Below, in pieces: positions 50,072 through 60,083 of a DNA stretch of 64,000 nt. The stretch covers positions 148,842 to 212,841 of the forward strand of contig JACKDN010000014.1 of the NCBI GenBank assembly GCA_020633465.1, written 5' to 3'. Both the position numbers and the translations under genes were made by a program. This DNA is from Myxococcales bacterium. Lineage in GTDB: Bacteria > Myxococcota_A > Bradymonadia > UBA7976 > UBA1532. The notes under the pieces are model-generated. The model was not told the origin of the DNA. It saw only the letters and a program-made list of their open reading frames with translations, and did not search any database. Each line of letters opens with the position of its first letter. Within the stretch, counting starts at the first letter, position 1.

Positions 50072-51025
50072 GTGATTCAGGACGCCCACATCGTCATCAC
50101 CGGGGGGGCCGGCTTCATCGGCAGCTCGCTCGCCGAGCGCCTGTGCAAACACAACAAGGTGGTGCTGTTCGACAACATGCACCGCGACGCGCTGACCGGC
50201 ACGGCGCTGCTCGACCACCCCAACGTCTCGCTGGTGCGCGGCGACGTCCTCGAGGCCGACAGCCTCGAGCCCGTCGTGCGCGACGCCGACATCGTCGTCC
50301 ACATGGCCTCGATCGCCGGCGTCGACACGGTGATGAAGAACCCGACGCTGACCATGCGCGTGTCGCTGTTGGGCACGATGCACGCGCTGCAGGCCGCGCA
50401 CGAGAGCGGGCGCTGCAAGCGCTTCGTCGACTTCAGCACCAGCGAGGTCTTCGGACAGTACGCCTACAAGGTGACCGAAGGCGACGCGACCAACCTGGGC
50501 GCGGTGGGCGAGGCCCGCTGGACCTACGCGGTGTCGAAGCTGGCCACCGAGCACCTCGCGCTGAGCTATCACAAGCAGTACGGCCTGCCGACGGTCAGCA
50601 TCCGCCCCTTCAACATCTATGGTCCGCGCCAGGTGGGCGAGGGCGCGGTGCATCACTTCATCACCCGCGCGCTGCGCAACGAGCCCCTGACGGTGCACGG
50701 CGACGGCTCGCAGATCCGATCGTGGTGCTACATCGACGACATCGTCGACGGCGTGCAGGCGACGCTGTCGAACGAGGAGGCCGTCGGGCACGCCTTCAAC
50801 ATCGGCAACCCCCGCAGCACGCTGACGATCTACCACCTGGCCCGGCAGATCGTTCAGCTGGCCTCGTCGGGCAGCCCGCTGGTGATGCAGCCGATCGAGC
50901 GCACCGACGTCGAGCTGCGCATCCCCAACATCGACAAGGCCAAGCAGATCCTGGGCTTCGAGCCGAAGGTCAACCTGGAGGAGGGTCTGTTGCGGACGAT
51001 CTACTGGTATCGGAGTCGAGGCTGA
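50072..51025 (+). CDS. NAD-dependent sugar epimerase/dehydratase
   Basis: A 317-residue extended short-chain dehydrogenase acting on nucleotide sugars. NAD loop TGGAGFIG, catalytic Ser/Thr-Tyr-Lys in STSEVFGQY and YAVSKLATEH, and the sugar-binding FNIYGPRQ and DGSQIRSWCYIDD. This matches the UDP-glucose 4-epimerase/UDP-glucuronate decarboxylase branch, but the substrate cannot be chosen. Start GTG at 50072. Its 3' end overlaps the convergent membrane gene by 56 bases. It probably supplies a sugar to the neighbouring glycosyltransferases. Confidence 0.85.
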   Translation: MIQDAHIVITGGAGFIGSSLAERLCKHNKVVLFDNMHRDALTGTALLDHPNVSLVRGDVLEADSLEPVVRDADIVVHMASIAGVDTVMKNPTLTMRVSLLGTMHALQAAHESGRCKRFVDFSTSEVFGQYAYKVTEGDATNLGAVGEARWTYAVSKLATEHLALSYHKQYGLPTVSIRPFNIYGPRQVGEGAVHHFITRALRNEPLTVHGDGSQIRSWCYIDDIVDGVQATLSNEEAVGHAFNIGNPRSTLTIYHLARQIVQLASSGSPLVMQPIERTDVELRIPNIDKAKQILGFEPKVNLEEGLLRTIYWYRSRG

Positions 51026-51947
51026 GGCCGACGCCGAGCAGCTGCAGCAGGCCACCGACGCCCGCCACCACCAACAGCACGGCGGCGTAGCCCAGCGAGA
51101 GGGCGAGCGCCTCGCCCTCCCCCACCCCCGCGAGCCCGAGCAGGCCGACCAGCGCGGCCTCGCGCGGCCCGATGCCGGCGATGGCCAGCGGCACGACCGC
51201 GGCGACGAAGGCCAGGGGCGCCACCACCATCAGCGTCGTGAGGCCGACGCCCAGGTGCAGCGCGCGCGCGAAGGTCCAGAAGATGCCGATGTTCAGCGCG
51301 TGGCCGACGAAGCTGATGCCGAACGCCGCCCACAGCCCGCTCATGTCGGTGATGCGCGGGATCTGGCTCCACAGCGCCGCCAGGCGCCCGCTGATCCGGG
51401 CCGCGACCAGCACCGCGACGCCGATGAGCACGAGCCCGCCGATCCAGGGCGCCACCGACCAGAGATCGATCAGCGGGGGCGCCAGCGCGACGCCGGCCAA
51501 GAACACCAACGCCAGGGCGGACAGCCCGATGAGACGCTCGCAGACCACCACCAGGTAGCTGGCGGCGGCCGTGTCGAAGTTGCGGCGCGACACGACGCCG
51601 CGCACGACGTCGCCCCCCACCGAGCCGGGCACGTAGGTGTTGTAGAACAGGCCCACCGCGGTCAGGCGGACGAGCAGGCCGGCGGAGGGCAGCGGCTGGG
51701 CACCGAAGGCGCGCATGAGGAAGCGCCAACGCACCCCGGCCAGGGCCAGGTTGGTCAGGCCGAGGGCGACGCAGAGCGCGAGCGTCGTGAGCTCGAGCCG
51801 GCGCACCGCGCCGCCGAGGGCGTCGAGATCGGCGCGCGCCCAGAGCCACCAGCCGATCGCGCCGACGACCACCACGCGCAGCACGACGGGCAGCCATCGC
51901 CGCCAGGCGGGGCGCGGTGTGCCCTCGTCGGCCTCGGGCGCGCTCAT
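50970..51947 (-). CDS. UPF0104/lysylphosphatidylglycerol synthase-type membrane protein
   Basis: A 325-residue integral membrane protein with about eight helices. The motifs LTAVGLFYNTYVPGSVGGDV, RLIGLSALALVFLA and PLAIAGIGPREAALVGLLG are those of the flippase-like part of the UPF0104/AglD family. Such proteins often accompany GT2 glycosyltransferases and may move lipid-linked sugars or lipids. The start ATG at 51947 overlaps the stop of the GT2 gene (ATGA). The last gene of the operon TMTC-like, GT2, UPF0104. Confidence 0.78.
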   Translation of the reverse strand: MSAPEADEGTPRPAWRRWLPVVLRVVVVGAIGWWLWARADLDALGGAVRRLELTTLALCVALGLTNLALAGVRWRFLMRAFGAQPLPSAGLLVRLTAVGLFYNTYVPGSVGGDVVRGVVSRRNFDTAAASYLVVVCERLIGLSALALVFLAGVALAPPLIDLWSVAPWIGGLVLIGVAVLVAARISGRLAALWSQIPRITDMSGLWAAFGISFVGHALNIGIFWTFARALHLGVGLTTLMVVAPLAFVAAVVPLAIAGIGPREAALVGLLGLAGVGEGEALALSLGYAAVLLVVAGVGGLLQLLGVGLSLDSDTSRSSATDPPPG

Positions 51948-52651
51948 GTCCGCCGCGTCCAACGCTCTCGCTCCATCTGCAGGCGCAGGGCGAAGAGCTC
52001 GCGGAAGGTCTGCGCGATGCGCGCGTAGCTGGTCGCCTTCGACACACCCGCGGCGCGGTCGTGGACGTTCATGTAGACCGTCTCGACGCGGTAGCCGCCG
52101 CGCTTGGCGCGGATGGGGATCTCGAGGTTCAACAGGAAGCTGTGCGAGCGCGGGTGCAGCTGCTCGAGCACCTTGCGGCGCACCAGATAGATGCCCTCGG
52201 TGCGCGCGCGCGTGCCCACGATGGTGGCGGTCAGCGCGCGCAGACCCACCGACAACACCTTGCGCTTCAGGTCGTAGGCGCGGTTGCGGTACAGCGAGGT
52301 GATCAGATCGGCGCGATCGCTCACCGCGAAGAAGGCCAGCAGATCGTAGGGATCGATCTGGCCGTCGGCGGGCATGATGGTGACCCACTCACACCGGGCC
52401 TCGGCGAAGCCGCGCAGCAGCGCCGCGCCCATGCCGCTGTTGCGGGCGAGGTGGACGCCGTCGACCTCGGGGTGCTGGGCGGCGAGCGCGTCGACGAGGG
52501 CGGGGGTGCCGTCGCTGGAGCCGTCGTCGACGATGACGAGCTGGGGGTCGGCGACGTGGGCGCGCAGGAAGTCGAGGGTGCGTTCGACGGTGCCGGGCAG
52601 CGCCTCCTCTTCGTTGTAGGCGGCCATCACGATGGTCAGGCTACGGTGCAC
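51944..52651 (-). CDS. family 2 glycosyltransferase (polyprenol-phosphate sugar synthase-like)
   Basis: A 235-residue GT2 enzyme like dolichyl-phosphate mannose/glucose synthase. IVMAAYNEEEALPGTV, nucleotide motif VIVDDGSSDGT, LARNSGMGAALLRGF and the metal/base motif MPADGQIDP are in place. It has no C-terminal membrane helices, so the adjacent UPF0104 protein may serve that part. It should make polyprenyl-phosphate sugar, the donor for GT-C transferases such as the preceding gene. The GTG start at 52651 overlaps that gene by 11 bases. Confidence 0.85.
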   Translation of the reverse strand: MHRSLTIVMAAYNEEEALPGTVERTLDFLRAHVADPQLVIVDDGSSDGTPALVDALAAQHPEVDGVHLARNSGMGAALLRGFAEARCEWVTIMPADGQIDPYDLLAFFAVSDRADLITSLYRNRAYDLKRKVLSVGLRALTATIVGTRARTEGIYLVRRKVLEQLHPRSHSFLLNLEIPIRAKRGGYRVETVYMNVHDRAAGVSKATSYARIAQTFRELFALRLQMERERWTRRT

Positions 52652-54245
52652 CGACGGGATCTCCCTGCTGGATGGCGGCCAGGCGGACGGCGCAGGGCGG
52701 GAAGGTCGCCGCGCACAGCCCGTAGTGATAGAGGGCGGCCTCGCGGTTGCCGGTCAGGTCGTAGCAGCGGGCGACGCGGCCGAGCAGATCGGGCGGGATG
52801 GCCTCGAGCTTGACGTGCCCCGCCACCACCTTCCAGGCGTCGTGGCAGCGCCCGATCTCGGTGTAGAGGGCGGCCTGCAGGAAGTAGGGCTCGGGGCGCT
52901 GCGGGCCGAGGTCGATGGCCTTCTGCAGCACGGTGTGCGCGAGCTCGCGGTCGCCGTTCTGCAGCAGGTAGCGGCCGAGGCCGATGTAGCCGTAGGGCTC
53001 GTCGGGCTGCTCCTCGACCATCGCCATCCAGAGCGATCCGTCGGTGCGCCAGGTGGCGATGGTGCGTTGGACCTGCACCAGGCAGAGGACGCCGGCGACG
53101 GCCAGCCCGACGAAGACGCGGCGCGGGGGCGCCCGGTGCAGCGCGAGGCGCCAGGCGGCGAGCACGAGGCCGGGCGAGCCGATGTAGAGCCAGCGATAGA
53201 GGCCGGGCCAGTTCTTCACGACGACGAGGCTGACCGGCACGAGCGAGCCCAGCCACCAGAGCAGCGCGACGGCGCCGACGCGCTCGCCCTTCCACCAGGC
53301 GCCGGCGATGACCGCGAACATGAGCGCGGCGGCGACGCCGTAGGCGATGGCCTCGGCGGTGGGCAGCGCGACCAGCCAGTGATGCAGGTGGCCGACGGAG
53401 CGTTCGACGGGCAGCAGGAAGGCCTGCAGCGCGCGCGCCCAGACGGCGGGCAGCGCTGGGATGGCCTGCACCGCGTTGCCGGTGCCGGCGATGGCCCCGC
53501 CGGTGATGGCCTGGTGGCGCAGGTAGCCATAGGTGAGGATCGCGAGGACGCCGACGCCGACCATCGGCCAGTGGATGCGGCGCCAAGGGGGGCCCTGCCC
53601 GGCGCGGCCGTCCGCCTCGCCGGCCAGCCACACGGCGACCGGGACGAGGATGCCGCCGGTCTCCTTGCCCAGCAGGGCCAGCGTCATGCCGGCCCACGCG
53701 GCCAGGTAGTGCAGAGGACCGAGGCGCGGGCGGCTGACGGCGAGCGCGGCGCAGAGTCCGAAGAGCAGCGCCAACACTTCGGAGCGGCCGTTGATCCACG
53801 CGACGGCCTCGGCCGCCGTCGGGTGCAGCGCCCACACGAGCGCGAGGCCGAACGCCGCGCGCACGTCGCGCACCCAGCGCGTGAGCAGGGTGAAGAAGAG
53901 GAGCGTGACCACCAGGTGCAACAACACACTGCTGAGGTGGAAGCCCCAGGCCGCGCGTCCGTAGAGCTGGAAGTCGAGGACGAAGGACGCGAGGGCCAGC
54001 GGCCGATAGGTGGCGACCGGCCCCTGCTCCTTGCCCGCCGACCACATCGCGTCGTGCCGGAACACCTGCACGAACGCGTCGGGGTACATCAGCCGGTCGG
54101 TGTTGACGAGGTTGTTGATGTCGTCCCAGACGAAGTCGCCGCCGATGGCGGGCGCCCAGGCGAGGCCGACCAGCAGGGCCAGCGCCAGGGCCCAACGCCC
54201 GCGCGGCTGCGCCTCGTCGATCGTGCCGGCCGGCCGCCCCTGCAC
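52641..54245 (-). CDS. TMTC-like GT-C membrane glycosyltransferase with C-terminal TPRs
   Basis: About 534 residues. I prefer the GTG at 54245, preceded by GGGGGGAG at good spacing, to the ATG at 54278. About ten to eleven helices follow (ALALALLVGLAWAPAIG first), and the first periplasmic loop has FVWDDINNLVNTD, the two-Asp pattern of GT-C transferases of the TMTC (O-mannosyltransferase) kind. The C-terminus is TPR-like (YGYIGLGRYLLQNGDRELA, EPYFLQAALYTEIGRC). It probably transfers a sugar from a polyprenyl-phosphate donor to an exported protein or glycan. Neighbouring pilins are an obvious candidate target, but this is inference. Confidence 0.65.
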   Translation of the reverse strand: MQGRPAGTIDEAQPRGRWALALALLVGLAWAPAIGGDFVWDDINNLVNTDRLMYPDAFVQVFRHDAMWSAGKEQGPVATYRPLALASFVLDFQLYGRAAWGFHLSSVLLHLVVTLLFFTLLTRWVRDVRAAFGLALVWALHPTAAEAVAWINGRSEVLALLFGLCAALAVSRPRLGPLHYLAAWAGMTLALLGKETGGILVPVAVWLAGEADGRAGQGPPWRRIHWPMVGVGVLAILTYGYLRHQAITGGAIAGTGNAVQAIPALPAVWARALQAFLLPVERSVGHLHHWLVALPTAEAIAYGVAAALMFAVIAGAWWKGERVGAVALLWWLGSLVPVSLVVVKNWPGLYRWLYIGSPGLVLAAWRLALHRAPPRRVFVGLAVAGVLCLVQVQRTIATWRTDGSLWMAMVEEQPDEPYGYIGLGRYLLQNGDRELAHTVLQKAIDLGPQRPEPYFLQAALYTEIGRCHDAWKVVAGHVKLEAIPPDLLGRVARCYDLTGNREAALYHYGLCAATFPPCAVRLAAIQQGDPVGAP

Positions 54246-54399
54246 CGTCGTGCTCCCCCCTCGTCCGCGGCGGATCATCGTCGGCCGCGCGCGCGAACAC
54301 AAGGTTGGGCCCGCGCGCGGCGCCGCGCGACGTCTGGCGGTTGCGTTCGGCGGGACACTTTGCGACCTTCGCCCCGTTCCAACCGCAGCAGGCGACGCC

Positions 54400-55391
<992 letters not shown>

Positions 55392-55395
<4 letters not shown>

Positions 55396-56177
55396 TCCAG
55401 ATCTACGCCGTCGGCGTGAACACCTTCCGCGAGGCCATCCGCAACCGCATCTTCGCCAGCCTGGTGATGTTCGCCATCGCCATGCTGCTGCTGACGCTGG
55501 CGGTCAGCAGCGCGTCGCTGCACGAGGAAGTGCGGCTGATGAAGGATCTGGGGCTGTTCCTGGTGAGCACCTTCTCGGTGCTGATCGCGATCTTCATCGG
55601 CGTGAACCTGCTCTACAAGGAGATCGAGCGGAAGACCATCTACACCATCATGCCCAAGCCGATTCACCGCGCGCAGTTCCTGCTGGGCAAGTTCGCGGGG
55701 CTGGCCTGGACGATGGCCGTGCAGGTGGCGGTGATGGGGCTGGTGCTGGCCCTGCAGTTCTGGCTCTTGGACGCGCGCTTCGGCGTCGAGATGGTGCAGG
55801 CGGTGTGGCTGGCCTACATGGAGGTCGTGGTGATGGTGGCGGTCGCGCTGCTCTTCTCGAGCTTCTCGACGCCCTTCCTCTCGGGCCTGCTGACCTTCGG
55901 GGTGTTCGCCGTCGGCCGCTTCGTCGACCGGCTGGCGACCCTGAAGCTGGGCGATCCGTCCGAGCGCACCGAGACCCACGAACAGATCAGCGCGGTCATC
56001 CGCGGCGTGGCCAAGGTGTGGCCCGATCTGTCGCTGTACAACGTGACGCCCAACGTGGTGCACGGCGCGCCGGTGACGTGGAGCTTCGTGGGCTCGGCGA
56101 CGCTCTACGGTCTGAGCTACGCGGCGGTGATCCTGCTGTGCGCCTGCGTCGTGTTCCAACGACGCGACTTCATCTGA
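55392..56177 (+). CDS. ABC-2 type permease
   Basis: A 261-residue integral membrane protein with six predicted helices (about 20-42, 58-78, 100-125, 135-160, 163-180, 230-252). The pattern VNTFREAIRNRIF at the start and the amphipathic LLYKEIERKTIYTIMPKPIHR is typical of ABC-2 permeases. The start ATG at 55392 overlaps the ATPase stop (ATGA). Substrate unknown. Confidence 0.87.
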
Positions 56178-56185
56178 GTGGGGCG

Positions 56186-56845
56186 ATGAGCGCCCGCGGT
56201 CGCGCGATCGGCTGGGGCCTGGCCGCCGTGCTGTTCGTGCTGGGCGTGGTGTGGGCCCGCGCGTGGACCAGCGCGCGGGCCGAGCTCGAGGCGGGGCAGG
56301 CCGCGCAGGCCGCGGGGGATCACCGCGCCGCCATCGAGCGCCTGCAGTTCGCGCTGCGCTGGTACACCCCGGGGGCGTCGGCGCCGGTCGAGGCGGCCGA
56401 CGCGCTCTTGGCCATCGCCGAAGAGGCCGAGCTGCGCGGCGACCTCGATCTGGCGCTGGCCGCGCTGCGCCGGCTGCGCGGCGGCATGCGCGCCGTGCGC
56501 AGCGTCTACAGCCCGTTCGCCGATCGCATGGCGCCGGTCGACGATCGCATCGCCGTGCTGACCGCCGACGCCCAGCTCGCCCTCGGGCAGCCGACCATCC
56601 GCGGCCGCGACCGCGCGCAGCTCATCGCCGACCACCGCGCGCTGCTCGCGTTGGATCCGACGCCCGCGCCCGGCTGGTCACTGCTGGTGGTGCTGGCCTT
56701 CGTCGGGTGGGTCGCCGGCGGCTTCGCCACCCTCTTCCGCGGCCTCGACGCCGACGGCCGCGTCCGGGGGGGCGCCTTCCTGCGCTGGGGCGGGCTGACG
56801 CTCGGCGCCTTCGCGCTGTGGATCGTCGGGCTGGTGTACGCCTGA
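56186..56845 (+). CDS. membrane protein with TPR-like domain, partner of the ABC-2 exporter
   Basis: A 219-residue protein with an N-terminal helix (IGWGLAAVLFVLGVVWARAW), a helical, TPR-like periplasmic segment (AGQAAQAAGDHRAAIERLQFALRWY, AEEAELRGDLDLALAALRRL; residues about 35-150) and two C-terminal helices (about 160-180, 195-217). It starts 8 bases after the permease, so it is likely an accessory part of that exporter. Family not recognised. Its 3' part is overlapped by the convergent HTTM gene over 168 bases. Confidence 0.65.
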   Translation: MSARGRAIGWGLAAVLFVLGVVWARAWTSARAELEAGQAAQAAGDHRAAIERLQFALRWYTPGASAPVEAADALLAIAEEAELRGDLDLALAALRRLRGGMRAVRSVYSPFADRMAPVDDRIAVLTADAQLALGQPTIRGRDRAQLIADHRALLALDPTPAPGWSLLVVLAFVGWVAGGFATLFRGLDADGRVRGGAFLRWGGLTLGAFALWIVGLVYA

Positions 56846-58237
56846 CCGGGCGACGACGCGGCGCTCGGTCTCGATGGGCGTGGTCCCCTGCCCCGGCGCC
56901 GGCGGGCGGTCGGCGATCCACCACACCGTCGCGGCGACGAAGCGCTCACCCGGCTCGAGGCCGCGGTGCGGGTAGGGGCCCGCAATCCACGCGAGCAGCG
57001 CGGCGAGCACCGCCGGATCACCCGGCGCGCGCTGCGTGTACTTGGCCCAGAACTGGTCGAAGCTGCGCTGGCGGGCGTCGGGCAGCACGAACGCGGGCGC
57101 CGCGCCGGTCTGCGGGTCGAGGTGGCGCCCGGCCGTGGTGACCGCGTCGATGACCAACCAGCCGTCACGCAGCGGCGGGTTGGCGGCGAACTGCGACCAG
57201 CCCTGGTAGGTGCGGGTGGCCTCGACGACGGCCCGCATCCACGCGGGCCGCTGCGCCGTGGCGGTCGACAACCCGTTGTCCTGCAGCGTCTGGAGCGTCG
57301 CGGTCAGCATCAGCGCGGCGCAGACGGCCTCGATCAGCCAGGGGTTGCCGCGGCGCGGCGGCGCGTCGACCGGCGCGCCGAAGTGCCGCGCGTGCAGCAG
57401 GATGGGGAAGCTGGCGATCATCACGAACGAGTACAGGCCGACGTCGAGCAGCGCGAAGATGCCCAGGTGCAGGGCGCACAGCGACACGATGGCGGCGCCG
57501 CGAGCCGCGGCGACGTAGCGGGGGGCGAGGATGAGGAGCGGCGCGGCCCACTCGACGATCAGCGCCCCCCAGCTCATCACCTGCGACAGCCACAGCGGCG
57601 CGTCGCGCAGCGCCACCGCCCAGGCGCGCACCTTGGTGTCGAGGTGCAGGGCGTAGTGGATGGCCGATCCCTCGGCCCAGGTGAACCCGTCCTTGTGCAC
57701 CGCGTTGAAGAGATAGACGGCGGCGATCTGCACGCGCAGGGCGAAGACGGCCAGGCTGCGGACCGGGGCGGTGGGCGCCTCGCCGCGGCGGCGCGCGTCG
57801 AGGCTGTAGCGCAGGCCCAACGGCAGGAAGAGCGACCAGACGAGGAAGACGGCCAGCGCGATGTCGCCCTGGTTCTCGATCACCACGTTGCGCGCGTGGA
57901 TGGCCAGCAGCCCCAGCACGCCCAGCGCTTGGAAGAGGCGCGTCCGCCAGCCGACGGTGAAGGCGAGCAGGCACAGCGCGGTGGCGACGAAGAAGGCGGC
58001 CACCGGCGCCGGCTGGTCGAAGCCGAACAGCGGGCTGATCGTGTAGGGCCCGGGCAGGTTGGCCCGGGCCACCGCCGCGGGCCACACACCCTCGGCGGTG
58101 TAGTACAGGCGCACGTCGATCAGGCGGCGCAGCACGTCGATCAGCGCGACCGCGCCGAGGGTGATGCGCAGAACGCCCAGCGCGCGCGGATCGGCCTCGA
58201 ACCACGCCGCGCCGAGGGCGCGCCCGACGCGGCTCAG
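56678..58237 (-). CDS. HTTM-domain (vitamin K-dependent gamma-carboxylase-like) membrane protein
   Basis: About 519 codons. The first 300 residues have eight or so helices in the HTTM pattern (LGVLRITLGAVALIDVLRRL, IENQGDIALAVFLVWSLFLP, AAVYLFNAVHKDGFTWAEGSAI, WGALIVEWAAPLLIL), followed by a soluble domain. No ATG, GTG or TTG exists at the start; the likely codon is CTG at 58237, which overlaps the preceding stop as CTGA, like the NTGA overlaps elsewhere here. The last about 55 residues run antisense through the neighbouring gene and look non-coding, so a lost stop is possible. Function of bacterial HTTM proteins is largely unknown. Confidence 0.65.
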   Translation of the reverse strand: MSRVGRALGAAWFEADPRALGVLRITLGAVALIDVLRRLIDVRLYYTAEGVWPAAVARANLPGPYTISPLFGFDQPAPVAAFFVATALCLLAFTVGWRTRLFQALGVLGLLAIHARNVVIENQGDIALAVFLVWSLFLPLGLRYSLDARRRGEAPTAPVRSLAVFALRVQIAAVYLFNAVHKDGFTWAEGSAIHYALHLDTKVRAWAVALRDAPLWLSQVMSWGALIVEWAAPLLILAPRYVAAARGAAIVSLCALHLGIFALLDVGLYSFVMIASFPILLHARHFGAPVDAPPRRGNPWLIEAVCAALMLTATLQTLQDNGLSTATAQRPAWMRAVVEATRTYQGWSQFAANPPLRDGWLVIDAVTTAGRHLDPQTGAAPAFVLPDARQRSFDQFWAKYTQRAPGDPAVLAALLAWIAGPYPHRGLEPGERFVAATVWWIADRPPAPGQGTTPIETERRVVARSGVHQPDDPQREGAERQPAPAQEGAPPDAAVGVEAAEEGGEAAGDPPDEGQHHQQ

Positions 58238-58689
58238 GCGAGCGCCTCTTGCACCAGCTGGCGCACCATCGCGGGCTCGACGTCCGCCTTGTGGGCCTTC
58301 ATCACGGCGCCCATCACCGCGCCCAGCTTGGCGTTCTCCTTGCCGCCGAGGCCGGCGATCGCGTCGTCGACCCAACCGCGCACGGTGGCCTCGTCGGCCT
58401 TCTTGGGCAGCCACTCGTCGGTGGCGGCCAGCTCCCACTCGATCTGCTCGACGTGCTCGGCGCCGGCCGGGCCGGCCGCCTTGTACTGGTCGAGGGCCTT
58501 GGCCTGGCTCTTGGCGTAGGCGCTGATGACGTCGATCCACAGATCGTCGTCCACCGCACCGCTGAAGCCGCTGGCGGTGGTGCGCTCGGTCATCTTCGAC
58601 TTGAGCATGCGCACGAGGTTCAACATGCGCTGATCGCGGGCGCGCATCGCCTGCTTCAGCCGGTCGTTCAGCTGCTGCTCGATCGACAT
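58234..58689 (-). CDS. GatB/YqeY domain protein
   Basis: A 151-residue YqeY-type protein of helical fold (MSIEQQLNDRLKQAMRARDQ, NLVRMLKSKM, GAVMGAVMKAHKADVEPAMVRQLV), homologous to the tail of GatB that binds tRNA. Freestanding copies are common and their role is not settled. The gene lies 14 bases after the sigma factor gene on the same strand, an association also seen near rpoD/dnaG in other bacteria. Confidence 0.88.
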   Translation of the reverse strand: MSIEQQLNDRLKQAMRARDQRMLNLVRMLKSKMTERTTASGFSGAVDDDLWIDVISAYAKSQAKALDQYKAAGPAGAEHVEQIEWELAATDEWLPKKADEATVRGWVDDAIAGLGGKENAKLGAVMGAVMKAHKADVEPAMVRQLVQEALA

Positions 58690-58703
58690 CGGGGGATCCC
58701 GTC

Positions 58704-59645
58704 CTAGTCCTGGGTGGCGAAGTCCAGCTCGAGCGAGGTGCCGAGCTTCTCGGTGAGGTAGACCTTCAGCCGCTTGCGCAGCCGGGCCTCGACCTGGCGG
58801 ATGCGCTCCCGCGAGACGCCGAAGCGCTCGCCGAGCGCGGCCAGCGACACGGGATCCTCGGCCAGCAGGCGCTCGTGCCAGATGGCCAGCTCGCGCTCGT
58901 CGTCGAGCTGCGCGGCGAACTGCTTCATCTCGGCGTCCACCGTGGCCATCAGCTCGCTCTTCACGACGTCCGCCTCGACGTCCACCCCGCGGTCGGGCAG
59001 CGTCTCGGACAGCGTGCGGCCCTCGCCGTCGTCGCCGGGGCGGCTGCCGCTGAGCGACAGGGGCGACTGCTTCAGCAGCGTGGCCGCGACGACGTCGTCC
59101 TCGGACACGTCGAGCTTGTCGGCCAGCATCTTCGGCGTGGCCTCGCCGAAGGCCTGCATCAGCTTGTTGCGCTCCTTCTCGAGGCGGAAGAACAGCTTGC
59201 GGCCGGCGCGGGTGTTGGCGAAGGACACCAGGCGGAAGTTCTTCAGGATGAACTGCAGGATCAGCGCGCGAATCCAATAGCGCGCGAAGCTGCTGAAGCG
59301 GACGCCGCGGTAGGGATCGAAGCGCTTCACCGCCTCGGCGAGGCCGATGTTGCCCTCCTGCACCAGGTCCATCACGTTGACCCAGGCGCGGCGGTACTCC
59401 ATCGCGATCTTCACCACCAGGCGCAGGTTGCCGGTCACCAGGCGGCGCGCCGCGGCGACGTCGCCGTCTTCCTGGTAGGCGCGCGCGTACTCGAACTCCT
59501 CGTCGCGGGTCAGCAGCGGGTAGCGCCGGATCTCGTTGAGGTACAAGGTGAAGCCGTCGGCGCGGACGAGATCGTCGCTGTCGACCCGAGCCGGCAGCAG
59601 GGGCGGGCGCTCGGGGCGGTCGGTCTCGGTGGGGGCGTCGGCCAA
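58704..59645 (-). CDS. RpoH-type (group 3 heat-shock-like) sigma factor
   Basis: A 313-residue sigma-70-family factor with region 1.2 (DGFTLYLNEIRRYPLLTRDEE), region 2 (NLRLVVKIAMEYRRAW, DLVQEGNIGLAEAVKRFDPY, the -10-reading FSSFARYWIRALI), region 3 and region 4 (SLAALGERFGVSRERIRQVE). The length and the absence of region 1.1 match RpoH and the Myxococcus SigB/SigC/RpoH group rather than the primary factor. Promoter boxes stand upstream. Its regulon cannot be told from the sequence, but heat shock or development is likely. Confidence 0.85.
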   Translation of the reverse strand: MADAPTETDRPERPPLLPARVDSDDLVRADGFTLYLNEIRRYPLLTRDEEFEYARAYQEDGDVAAARRLVTGNLRLVVKIAMEYRRAWVNVMDLVQEGNIGLAEAVKRFDPYRGVRFSSFARYWIRALILQFILKNFRLVSFANTRAGRKLFFRLEKERNKLMQAFGEATPKMLADKLDVSEDDVVAATLLKQSPLSLSGSRPGDDGEGRTLSETLPDRGVDVEADVVKSELMATVDAEMKQFAAQLDDERELAIWHERLLAEDPVSLAALGERFGVSRERIRQVEARLRKRLKVYLTEKLGTSLELDFATQD

Positions 59646-59672
59646 GGGGGCTCCGCGGGTTCGAGAGGGGCC

Positions 59673-59701
59673 ATACTGTGCACGGCCGGGCGCGCCGTCA
59701 A
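59673..59701 (-). promoter_or_regulatory. probable promoter of the sigma factor gene
   Basis: On the minus strand TTGACG (59696-59701) and CAGTAT (59673-59678) are 17 bases apart, about 30 bases before the ATG. The -10 match is weak. The 185-base divergent gap also serves bolA. Confidence 0.45.
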
Positions 59702-59830
59702 CCGTGCGACCCGGCGCGCGCCCGGGGCATCGCTCCTGCTGACTGGACGCCGCAGACCGCCTGGGCGTTGCGCCCGAGGCGTCCCCTGCGGCAGGCTGTC
59801 GCCCGCGATCAACCGGTGGAGAGGGTGTCG

Positions 59831-60076
59831 ATGTCGTTGGAACAGGAGATCACGCGGCGCATCCAGGCCGCGCACCCGGACGCCCGCGTGGAGCTGAACG
59901 ACCTGACCGGCACCGCCGACCACTGGCAAGCGGTGATCGTCGCCCCCACCTTCGAGGGCATGAGCCGCATCCAGCGCCAGCGCAGCGTCTACGCGGCGCT
60001 CGGCGATCTGATGCACGGCCCCATCCACGCCTTGACGATGAACACCCAGACCCCCGCCGAGGCGGGGGCGGAGTAG
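59831..60076 (+). CDS. bolA: BolA-family protein
   Basis: An 81-residue BolA-like protein (MSLEQEITRRIQAAHPDARV...GTADHWQAVIVAPTFEGMSR...HALTMNTQTP), with the conserved His and the RIQRQRSVYAALGD helix. It bridges an Fe-S cluster with monothiol glutaredoxins. grxD follows after 7 bases, so the pair is one functional unit. Confidence 0.92.
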   Translation: MSLEQEITRRIQAAHPDARVELNDLTGTADHWQAVIVAPTFEGMSRIQRQRSVYAALGDLMHGPIHALTMNTQTPAEAGAE

Positions 60077-60083
60077 GACACAG

